Shown here: positions 1 to 4,858 of the stretch, piece by piece
Numbering within the stretch: position 1 is the first letter of the stretch
How the letters are laid out: each line of letters starts with the position of its first letter
Origin: Nitrospirota bacterium
GTDB taxonomy: Bacteria > Nitrospirota > 9FT-COMBO-42-15 > HDB-SIOI813
DNA: 7,069 nucleotides
NCBI GenBank assembly: GCA_023248365.1
Contig: JAHFER010000081.1
Location: 1 to 7,069, forward strand
Reading direction: 5' to 3'
The notes under the pieces: generated by a model
Databases searched by the model: none
What the model saw: the letters and a program-made list of their open reading frames with translations, nothing else
Told to the model about the DNA's origin: nothing
Translations under genes and position numbers: made by a program

Positions 1-594
1 GGTGATGCAAAGGGCGCCAGAGGGACAGTAACGGGACATCATGGAGGGGTTGAACACGTTATTGTTGATTTTGATGATGCAATATTGCATAAACTAACAC
101 AGGACGACAAGATACTTATTCATGCCTATGGTCAGGGTCTTTTATTTGTTGATTATCCTGATATTAAAATATTCAGCCTTGATCCAAAGGTGTTAAGCAT
201 TATTGGAATTACTGTTATTGACAATGATAAGATAGAACTACCTGTTGTTGCCATAGTACCAGGAATGTTGATGGGATCAGGATTGGGGCATAATGATGTA
301 TTTAAGGGAGATTATGATATCCAGACTTCAGATAATGAGGCAATCAAAAGGCTTAACCTTGATGAACTGAGACTTGGTGATTTTGTTTTAATACAGGACC
401 ATGATTCGAGTTACGGCTGGACTTACAGAGAGGGTGCGGTAACTGTAGGTATTGTAATACATACTGACAGCAATCTGGCAGGACATGGCCCGGGAGTGCA
501 GACTATTATGACGTGCAACAGAGGTCTCATTGTGCCTAAGATCGATAAAAAAGCAAATCTGGGGCATTATCTTAAGATAGGACGGTACAGATAA
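1..594 (+). CDS. DUF4438 domain protein, 5'-truncated by the window edge
   Basis: The reading frame is open from base 1 and ends at TAA 592-594. This leaves 197 residues of a protein whose N-terminus lies outside the window; the TTG at 85 is internal, because the frame continues upstream with conserved-looking sequence (TGHHGGVEHVIVDF at visible residues 11-24). Other distinctive stretches are PGMLMGSGLGH (about 87-97) and a Gly-rich block near 142-166 containing REGAVTVG and AGHGPGV. I recognise the overall pattern as DUF4438, a family known mainly from a Thermotoga structural-genomics protein (TM1086, roughly 280 residues), so about the last two thirds would be present. No enzymatic activity is established for the family and none is proposed here. 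There is no signal peptide or membrane segment in the visible part, so it is probably cytoplasmic. It lies 122 bp upstream of rnfB, with a likely promoter between them, so the two are probably not co-dependent. Confidence 0.75.
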   Translation, partial: GDAKGARGTVTGHHGGVEHVIVDFDDAILHKLTQDDKILIHAYGQGLLFVDYPDIKIFSLDPKVLSIIGITVIDNDKIELPVVAIVPGMLMGSGLGHNDVFKGDYDIQTSDNEAIKRLNLDELRLGDFVLIQDHDSSYGWTYREGAVTVGIVIHTDSNLAGHGPGVQTIMTCNRGLIVPKIDKKANLGHYLKIGRYR

Positions 595-650
595 GAAATG
601 GGAGTGTTGTGGCAGATACTTTGGGGGGCATGACATTCTGAAAAAAACAG

Positions 651-680
651 TTGCTGAATTAAGAGAGAGTAGAGTATAAT
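651..680 (+). promoter_or_regulatory. Candidate sigma70 promoter for rnfB
   Basis: A perfect -10 hexamer, TATAAT, lies at 675-680. It is preceded after 18 bp by TTGCTG at 651-656, which matches the -35 consensus only in its first three bases. The predicted start of transcription is about 687, giving a leader of about 30 nt before the GTG of rnfB. A Shine-Dalgarno-like GAGGGG sits at 702-707. The A/T-rich tract around 681-700 would ease melting. The -10 is convincing, the -35 weak. Confidence 0.45.
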
Positions 681-716
681 AAAAAGTTAAAAATTAAAAT
701 AGAGGGGATTAGTTAA

Positions 717-1739
717 GTGTTAGCGGCTGTTGTAACAATGGGGGCCATGGGTATTATTGCAAGCGCTGGACTTGGTGTTGCAGCTAAGAAATTTGCTGTT
801 GAAATTGATCCAAAGATTGCAGATATAGACAGTGTGCTGCCGCATGCAAACTGTGGCGCCTGCGGTTATGCCGGTTGTATGGGGTTTGCTACAGCCCTGG
901 CCAGCGGAGCAGCCTCTGTTTCAGGGTGTCCTCCGGGTGGAGCAGCTACAGCAGCAAAGGTTGCAGCGATAATGGGAGTGGCAGCGCCTGAAATGCCGGA
1001 AAGGATGCTTGCACGGGTCTACTGTACAGGTGGAAAGTCTGAGGCCGCAGAAAAATTTGAATATCATGGGATACAGGATTGCAATGCCGCAGTGCTGATA
1101 TCCGGCGGGTCTAAGAGTTGTGTATACGGTTGCCTTGGTCTGGCAAGCTGTGTTAATGCATGTCCATTCGAGGCCATGTATATGAGTGATAATGGACTAC
1201 CTGTTATCATAGATGAAAAGTGTACAGGATGCGGGTTGTGTATTCCTCCATGTCCGAAAAATCTATTAGAGCTTGTTCCGGAAAATAAAGATGTCCATAT
1301 CTTCTGCCGTTCTGTTGATAAAGGCGCTGATACTAAGAAGGTATGTACCGTAGGATGCATATCCTGTGACAAGTGCGGGAAGGTTTGTCCCTATGACGCT
1401 ATTACAGTTGACAGCTTCCTTGCACGGATAGATTATGACAAATGTACAAATTGCGGATTATGCGTTCCTGTATGTCCGACAAATGTTATAGCTGACCTGA
1501 TACCAGTCAGAGATGTTGCATTTATACACGACGAATGTATAGGCTGTCTGATATGCAAAAAGGTTTGTCCGGTTGATGCTATTTCAGGTGAAGCAAAGCA
1601 GTTGCATGTTGTTGACCAGGTGCTGTGTGTAGGATGTACTATATGTGCAGATAAATGCCCGCCAAAGGTTATCGAGATGTTGCCGCCACACAAGGGATAT
1701 AGTGCAATTTCAGGGAGGGTAATGTCAGGAGTAGCTTAA
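717..1739 (+). CDS. rnfB: RnfB-type electron transport subunit, long polyferredoxin form
   Basis: This 340-residue protein matches RnfB of the ion-translocating ferredoxin:NAD+ oxidoreductase (Rnf) complex, the inner-membrane subunit that accepts electrons from ferredoxin. Residues 2-22 form one N-terminal membrane helix. The family-defining Fe-S domain follows, with Cys46, 49, 54 and 71 (NCGACGYAGC...GCP). Six ferredoxin-type cysteine motifs come next: 135/139/145/149, 169/172/175/179, 214/217/220/224, 243/246/249/253, 274/277/280/284 and 304/307/310/314, each ending in CysPro. That predicts seven [4Fe-4S] clusters, as in the long RnfB of acetogens and clostridia and unlike the short enterobacterial form (about 190 residues). 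Cys103, 122, 197 and 210 are extra. The GTG start is supported by GAGGGG at 702-707, 9 nt upstream, and by the membrane helix beginning at once. No rnfC, D, G, E or A is adjacent, so the partners are elsewhere or this is an RnfB-like electron carrier. Confidence 0.88.
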   Translation: MLAAVVTMGAMGIIASAGLGVAAKKFAVEIDPKIADIDSVLPHANCGACGYAGCMGFATALASGAASVSGCPPGGAATAAKVAAIMGVAAPEMPERMLARVYCTGGKSEAAEKFEYHGIQDCNAAVLISGGSKSCVYGCLGLASCVNACPFEAMYMSDNGLPVIIDEKCTGCGLCIPPCPKNLLELVPENKDVHIFCRSVDKGADTKKVCTVGCISCDKCGKVCPYDAITVDSFLARIDYDKCTNCGLCVPVCPTNVIADLIPVRDVAFIHDECIGCLICKKVCPVDAISGEAKQLHVVDQVLCVGCTICADKCPPKVIEMLPPHKGYSAISGRVMSGVA

Positions 1740-1759
1740 GCCTCTCTGCATGCCGATTC

Positions 1760-1807
1760 CTCCTTGCTCTATATTTGTTATTAATAGGGCTATTAACCCA
1801 AAAGGAG
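1760..1807 (+). promoter_or_regulatory. rpsF leader: SD-sequestering structure with internal hairpin
   Basis: CTCCTT at 1760-1765 is perfectly complementary to AAGGAG at 1802-1807, which is the Shine-Dalgarno of rpsF (7 nt before its ATG). Between the two arms lies an inverted repeat, TTAATAG (1781-1787) and CTATTAA (1790-1796), separated by GG. As RNA this would open to a 6-bp stem with a GGGC loop. The fold would close the ribosome-binding site. A CCG trinucleotide sits just upstream at 1753-1755. S6:S18 complexes are known to repress rpsF operons in several bacteria by binding a leader element that carries a conserved CCG. I cannot confirm that this fold belongs to that class, and the dyad could instead be a DNA operator. 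Confidence 0.4.
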
Positions 1808-1814
1808 CCAAAGA

Positions 1815-2201
1815 ATGAATACGTACGAATCAATTTTTATCCTCAAACCCGCCATTAGTGATGACGATGTTACTAAAACTGTAACCAAATTAGAAGGTAT
1901 TATCAAACAGAGTGGAGAACATCTGGTTACCGAGAACTGGGGAAAGAAGAAACTTGCCTATGAGGTAATGAAAGAGAAGAAAGGCTTATATATTCTATTT
2001 CGTTTTCTCGGAAAGGGTGAGCTGGTAGCAGAGCTTGAGAGGAACTTCAGGTTTGATGATAATGTCATTAAGTTTATGACAGTACAGTTGGGTAAAAAGG
2101 AGTTAGAACTGCTTGAGAAAAAGGCTGCTGCGGCTGCTTTAGTTCCGCCCGGTCCCGTTGTGAAAGAGGAAGAGCCTGAAGTAGAAACTGAGCAAATATA
2201 G
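1815..2201 (+). CDS. rpsF: 30S ribosomal protein S6 (bS6)
   Basis: This 128-residue protein is ribosomal protein bS6, which binds the central domain of 16S rRNA as a heterodimer with bS18, encoded two genes downstream. The core (about 1-97) has the family features: NTYESIFILKP at the N-terminus, ENWGKKKLAYEVMKEKKGLYILF at about 40-62 (read as consecutive parts ENWGKKKLAYE and VMKEKKGLYILF) and an ELERNFRFDDNVIKFM-like segment at about 73-88. Beyond the core is an Ala/Pro linker and a strongly acidic tail, KEEEPEVETEQI, comparable in charge to the glutamate tail of E. coli S6. AAAGGAG at 1801-1807 lies 7 nt before the ATG and fixes the start. The gene is followed after 13 bp by ssb, so the two are surely co-transcribed. 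The preceding 75-bp leader can fold over this Shine-Dalgarno. Confidence 0.96.
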   Translation: MNTYESIFILKPAISDDDVTKTVTKLEGIIKQSGEHLVTENWGKKKLAYEVMKEKKGLYILFRFLGKGELVAELERNFRFDDNVIKFMTVQLGKKELELLEKKAAAAALVPPGPVVKEEEPEVETEQI

Positions 2202-2214
2202 AAGGAGGGAAAAA

Positions 2215-2628
2215 ATGAGCGGATATAATAAAGTAATTCTTATGGGTAATCTTACTAAAGATCCTGAAATTCGTTATACTCCCAATGGTACAGCAGTTGC
2301 CAATTTTTCTATTGCTGTAAACAGGAGATACAAAATAAACGGAGAGGTAAAGGATGAAGTAAGCTACTTAGACATAGTTGTCTTTGGAAAACAGGCAGAG
2401 AACTGCGGGCAGTATATAAATAAGGGAGACTCAATTCTGGTAGAAGGAAGATTGCAGCAGAGAAGATGGGAATCTGAAGACGGCCAGAAGCGTAGTAAAA
2501 TAGAGATAGTTGCTCAAAGTGTACAATTTATGTCCAAGAAACAGGGGAGTTCACATGGGGGTGTGACTGAAGATGGAAGTATGTCGAACTCTCCAGGCAG
2601 TATTATTGAAGAAGAGACGCCGTTTTAG
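2215..2628 (+). CDS. ssb: Single-stranded DNA-binding protein
   Basis: This 137-residue protein is SSB, which coats single-stranded DNA in replication, repair and recombination and recruits partner proteins by its C-terminal tip. The OB-fold occupies about 1-107, with NKVILMGNLTKDPEIRYTPNG at 5-25 (parts NKVILMGNL and TKDPEIRYTPNG) and the DIVVFGKQAE strand at 53-62. Aromatic residues align with the DNA-stacking positions of E. coli SSB: Tyr39 and Tyr51 in place of Trp40 and Trp54, Phe57 for Phe60, and Trp85 for Trp88. A short Gly/Ser-rich linker (about 108-130) leads to the acidic tip EEETPF, equivalent to DDDIPF. AAGGAGG at 2202-2208 lies 6 nt before the ATG and overlaps the end of rpsF by a few bases. 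Its position between rpsF and rpsR is the common bacterial arrangement and ties SSB output to ribosomal protein synthesis. Confidence 0.97.
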   Translation: MSGYNKVILMGNLTKDPEIRYTPNGTAVANFSIAVNRRYKINGEVKDEVSYLDIVVFGKQAENCGQYINKGDSILVEGRLQQRRWESEDGQKRSKIEIVAQSVQFMSKKQGSSHGGVTEDGSMSNSPGSIIEEETPF

Positions 2629-2669
2629 TGAACAGTAAGCTGGTAAGCCGCAGGCATAATAAGGAAGGT

Positions 2670-2713
2670 ATAAGGCACAAGGCACATAAGCCTTAAGCCC
2701 TGAGCCCTACGCC
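2670..2713 (+). repeat. Degenerate 7-nt word array in the ssb-rpsR gap
   Basis: The stretch can be read as consecutive words ATAAGGC, ACAAGGC, ACATAAGCC, TTAAGCC, CTGAGCC and CTACGCC: five 7-mers and one 9-mer, each ending in GGC or GCC. The switch from AAGGC to AAGCC also gives a small hairpin, AAGGC at 2679-2683 with GCCTT at 2690-2694. The array fills the middle of an unusually long gap (146 bp) inside a ribosomal operon. The remainder of the gap (about 2714-2759) is purine-rich, with AAATTAAAAATTAGAAA-like text, and shows no clear promoter. Confidence 0.5.
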
Positions 2714-2762
2714 AGAAATTAGAAGCAAAAAGACAGAAGAAAGAAATTAAAAATTAGAAATG

Positions 2763-2769
2763 AAAGGAG
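2763..2769 (+). promoter_or_regulatory. Ribosome-binding site that decides the rpsR start
   Basis: AAAGGAG lies 5 nt before the ATG at 2775. The earlier in-frame ATG at 2760 overlaps this site and has no Shine-Dalgarno of its own. The start at 2775 is therefore chosen, removing five residues (MKGDI). Confidence 0.8.
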
Positions 2770-2774
2770 ATATA

Positions 2775-3086
2775 ATGAGGGAGCGCAGCGAAAGAGGAGA
2801 CAGGAGTGACAGGGGTGAAAGAAGTGACAGGGGTGAGAGGGGCGAGAGAGGAGGAGACAGGGAATTCAGACCGTTTTACCGCAGGAAGGTCTGCAGGTTC
2901 TGTCTCGATAAAGTAACTCTAATTGATTACAAAGATATGCAGACACTGCGTACCTATGTGACTGACAGGGGGAAGATAATTCCACGCAGGATTTCAGGAA
3001 CATGTGCAAAACATCAGAGGGACCTTACTGTTGCAATAAAGCGGGCACGTAACATAGCGTTCCTGCCATTTACGGAAAAAGGTTAA
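2775..3086 (+). CDS. rpsR: 30S ribosomal protein S18 (bS18), zinc-binding type
   Basis: From the ATG at 2775 this encodes 103 residues of ribosomal protein bS18, the partner of bS6 on the 30S platform. The core (about 31-103) carries the family hallmarks: FYRRKVCRFC, the segment IDYKDMQTLRTYVTDRGKI at 50-68, RRISGTCAKHQR and the C-terminal AIKRARNIAFLPFT. Cys40, Cys43, Cys77 and His80 form a CxxC...CxxH set, the zinc-ligand (C+) version of S18; E. coli S18 lacks most of these residues. Residues 2-30 are a low-complexity extension made of repeated RS(D/E)RG(D/E) units followed by RGE/RGG, longer and more repetitive than usual and presumably disordered. Its 146-bp distance from ssb is large for this operon. 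rplI, often next in this block, does not follow. Confidence 0.95.
   Translation: MRERSERGDRSDRGERSDRGERGERGGDREFRPFYRRKVCRFCLDKVTLIDYKDMQTLRTYVTDRGKIIPRRISGTCAKHQRDLTVAIKRARNIAFLPFTEKG
2805..2836 (+). repeat. 18-bp period direct repeat within the rpsR N-terminus
   Basis: AGTGACAGGGGTGA occurs exactly at 2805-2818 and again at 2823-2836, an 18-bp period that encodes the six-residue unit RSDRGE. A diverged third unit precedes it (RSERGD). The near identity of the DNA, and not only of the protein, points to recent slippage or duplication. Confidence 0.75.
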
Positions 3087-3106
3087 TTTGTTAAGTCTCT
3101 CTCAGA

Positions 3107-3124
3107 TTGACGTAATTATGTCAA
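3107..3124. promoter_or_regulatory. 18-bp near-perfect palindrome, candidate operator
   Basis: TTGAC (3107-3111) and GTCAA (3120-3124) are perfect inverted arms around G-TAATTA-T, whose central TAATTA is itself palindromic; the single G/T pair is the only mismatch. The element covers the -35 and most of the spacer of the promoter for the downstream gene, a typical position for a repressor site. No T-run follows, so it is not a normal intrinsic terminator for rpsR. Confidence 0.4.
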
Positions 3125-3134
3125 GTGTTATAGT
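3107..3134 (+). promoter_or_regulatory. Extended -10 promoter of the DUF4015 gene
   Basis: TTGACG at 3107-3112 (5 of 6 matches to the -35 consensus) is followed after 16 bp by TATAGT at 3129-3134 (5 of 6 matches to the -10). TG at 3126-3127, one base before the -10, makes it an extended -10 element. With the -10 spanning positions -12 to -7, the first transcribed base falls at about 3141, the first base of the GTG start codon. No Shine-Dalgarno is visible before that GTG, in keeping with a leaderless message. Confidence 0.6.
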
Positions 3135-3140
3135 TGTATT

Positions 3141-4358
3141 GTGAAGGGCAAGTTAGCAGCAACTAGTATTTCTCTTATTCTTTTTTTGGGATGGGGGGTG
3201 TCTTCATTTGTAAAGAATGAAGCCACCCTTTTTTCTTCTGTAAAACCTTCTGATAATTATTCAAATAATCAAACAAGCAATCAGATAAATAATCCCATAC
3301 CCCTTTATCCCCCATTTTTGCGTGTAGATAAACCAGAGGTAAAAGGAATTCATGTGACGAGCTGGGTGGCCGGGGAATCCAAACTATTTAACAACATTAT
3401 TAAGCTCATTGATGAAACTGAACTTAATACCATTGTTATTGATTTGAAAGAGTCAGATGGCAGGATTGCATACGAAGCTGATATTCCACTGGCAATATCT
3501 TCAGGTTCTATTCAAAAGAGGATAAGGAATTTAGACGTTATTATTGAGGAATGTAAGAGGCATAATATATACAAGATTGCGCGTATCGTCCTGTTTAAAG
3601 ATACATACCTTGCAGAAAAGCGGCCTGACCTTGCCATAAAAAATAAAAGGACCGGAGGAATATGGCGGGATTTTAAGGGAGATGCCTTCACAAGCCCTTA
3701 TATAGAGGAAGTTCAGGACTATAATCTTAAGCTTGCCGAAGATGCGGCAAGGCGTGGTTTTGATGAGATACAATTTGATTATGTCCGCTTTCCAAGCGAT
3801 GGCATACTCAGAGATATAATGTATCCGGAAGACCATAGTGAAGAAAAGGCTATAGCAGTAATTACAAAGTTCGTTAATCGTGCAAAGAAACGGTTGTCTC
3901 CTTATAATGTTAAGGTTTCTGTGGATGTGTTCGGTCTTACAACCTTGAGTGATTCTGTTGGCATAGGTCAGAACTTCAAACAGTTAATAGACAGTGCAGA
4001 TTATATATCACCAATGGTTTACCCTTCACACTACTGGAAAGGTTCCTATGGATTTAAGAATCCCAACAACGCCCCTCATGAAATAGTAAGGGCTGCCCTC
4101 AGGGATGCTATAAAGAAATCAACGGATGTGAACCAACCCCCAGATGTGGTTAAAAATAAGATAAGACCGTGGTTACAGGACTTCACCCTTGGCCCGCCTC
4201 ATTATGGCACTGCAGAGGTTAGGATGCAGATAAAGGCTGCTCAGGAGCACGGGATAAACGAGTGGCTACTGTGGAACCCCGGAGCTCACTATACAAGGGA
4301 AGCACTCAAGCCTTACTGGAAATCATCTGCTGATCATGAGACAAGCTTTTCAAACTAA
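3141..4358 (+). CDS. Secreted putative glycoside hydrolase, DUF4015 family
   Basis: This 405-residue protein is recognised as a DUF4015 putative glycosyl hydrolase, a predicted TIM-barrel family whose substrate is not established. Residues 1-4 are basic and 5-22 hydrophobic, giving a signal peptide or N-terminal anchor without a lipobox cysteine. An Asn/Ser/Gln-rich linker (about 37-52) leads to the barrel, which begins at VKGIHVTSW (67-75). Motifs in order are DLKESDG (101-107), DEIQFDYVRFPSDG (208-221), VSVDVFG (259-265), ISPMVYPSHY (289-298) and NEWLLWNPG (373-381). Asp101, Glu104, Asp213 and Asp262 are candidate acidic active-site residues by position in barrel-strand ends; this is inference. 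The GTG start is the only in-frame option that keeps the signal sequence, since an in-frame TGA lies at 3108-3110. It has no Shine-Dalgarno but is placed at the predicted transcription start. The gene lies where rplI might be expected and appears independently transcribed. Confidence 0.85.
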   Translation: MKGKLAATSISLILFLGWGVSSFVKNEATLFSSVKPSDNYSNNQTSNQINNPIPLYPPFLRVDKPEVKGIHVTSWVAGESKLFNNIIKLIDETELNTIVIDLKESDGRIAYEADIPLAISSGSIQKRIRNLDVIIEECKRHNIYKIARIVLFKDTYLAEKRPDLAIKNKRTGGIWRDFKGDAFTSPYIEEVQDYNLKLAEDAARRGFDEIQFDYVRFPSDGILRDIMYPEDHSEEKAIAVITKFVNRAKKRLSPYNVKVSVDVFGLTTLSDSVGIGQNFKQLIDSADYISPMVYPSHYWKGSYGFKNPNNAPHEIVRAALRDAIKKSTDVNQPPDVVKNKIRPWLQDFTLGPPHYGTAEVRMQIKAAQEHGINEWLLWNPGAHYTREALKPYWKSSADHETSFSN

Positions 4359-4368
4359 CGCCGTGCTT

Positions 4369-4396
4369 AAAAGGGTTGACATAATAGGCCCTTTTT
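4369..4396 (+). terminator. Weak candidate intrinsic terminator after the DUF4015 gene
   Basis: AAAAGGG at 4369-4375 pairs perfectly with CCCTTTT at 4389-4395 around a 13-nt loop. The run of five T (4392-4396) is partly in the stem. It begins 10 bp after the TAA of the DUF4015 gene. The A/T-rich stem and wide loop make it weak. TGACA (4377-4381) and TGTCA (4396-4400) offer a competing pairing. Confidence 0.4.
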
Positions 4397-4404
4397 GTCA
4401 TCAT
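4376..4404 (+). promoter_or_regulatory. Possible promoter for the 138-residue unknown protein
   Basis: A perfect -35, TTGACA, lies at 4376-4381 and is followed after 17 bp by CATCAT at 4399-4404, which shares four of six bases with the -10 consensus. Transcription would begin near 4411, about 31 nt before the ATG at 4442. The promoter would sit inside the terminator hairpin of the preceding gene. The -10 is poor. Confidence 0.25.
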
Positions 4405-4441
4405 TACCCGCATTACAACATATGAAAGAGGTGAATAATAA

Positions 4442-4858
4442 ATGAAGAAAATATTGATATTGGGGACTTCATGGGAGCCTAATTATTGGATTAGTGAAAA
4501 AGAGGCCCCATATGAGGGATTAAAATATAGCGACCTTCCTGACTGGGATGATTTAACTAAAAAGTGTCCTATGGCAGGAATTGGTATATATAAGAAACAT
4601 AAAGAAAAAGATTATTCCCTAACTCAGTTTATGTATCTGACAGTAAAAGCCATGCAGTACAACCCTGAAACAGGTGCCCCTTATTTCTGGGTTAGTCCGG
4701 TTAAACGATCCCGTGTCACATGCAGCAGATTAGAGAGAGCCCTTCCGGAGGAAAATCAGGGATGGTTCTCTGCAATAGAGGAACCTTTGCTTACTGAGAT
4801 CCTAAAAACCCTTGGTGAAAGACCTCCTGAAGCCTGGTTAGAACTGATCAGGGGGTAA
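4442..4858 (+). CDS. Hypothetical protein, 138 residues, Trp-rich
   Basis: I do not recognise the family. The protein opens with a short hydrophobic strand, MKKILILGTSW, resembling the first beta strand of a nucleotide- or flavin-type alpha/beta fold but without a Gly-rich P-loop. It carries six Trp (11, 16, 35, 83, 108, 132), two Cys (42, 94) and a hydrophilic Lys/Glu segment near 51-57 (KKHKEKD). No signal peptide or membrane helix is seen, so it is probably cytoplasmic. The start is well supported: AGAGGTG at 4427-4433 precedes the ATG by 8 nt, and codon use looks like that of the neighbours. It follows the DUF4015 gene after 83 bp, with a possible terminator and promoter between. Its last 11 bases overlap the 3' end of lolD on the other strand. 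It is very likely a real gene because of the RBS, the length and the plausible globular composition. Confidence 0.75.
   Translation: MKKILILGTSWEPNYWISEKEAPYEGLKYSDLPDWDDLTKKCPMAGIGIYKKHKEKDYSLTQFMYLTVKAMQYNPETGAPYFWVSPVKRSRVTCSRLERALPEENQGWFSAIEEPLLTEILKTLGERPPEAWLELIRG

Noticed and set aside
388..636. Minus-strand open frame of 82 codons opposite the DUF4438 gene
   Set aside because: It lies mostly over a well-supported gene in another frame, has no recognisable protein character and no convincing ribosome-binding site.
1064..1693. Two minus-strand open frames opposite rnfB
   Set aside because: They are mirror frames of the Cys-rich motifs of rnfB; their His/Thr-rich translations reflect the complement of the cysteine codons, not a protein.
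2760..2774. Earlier ATG for rpsR at 2760
   Set aside because: The strong Shine-Dalgarno at 2763-2769 lies downstream of this ATG and serves the one at 2775; the five extra residues do not resemble S18.
2771..2776. TATAAT at 2771-2776 as a promoter -10
   Set aside because: It overlaps the rpsR start codon and has no suitable -35; a start of transcription there would fall inside the coding region.
3107..3124. Palindrome as intrinsic terminator of rpsR
   Set aside because: The arms are A/T-rich and no T-run follows; its position over a promoter fits an operator better.
3531..3836. Minus-strand 101-codon open frame inside the DUF4015 gene
   Set aside because: The + strand frame has clear family motifs across the same bases.
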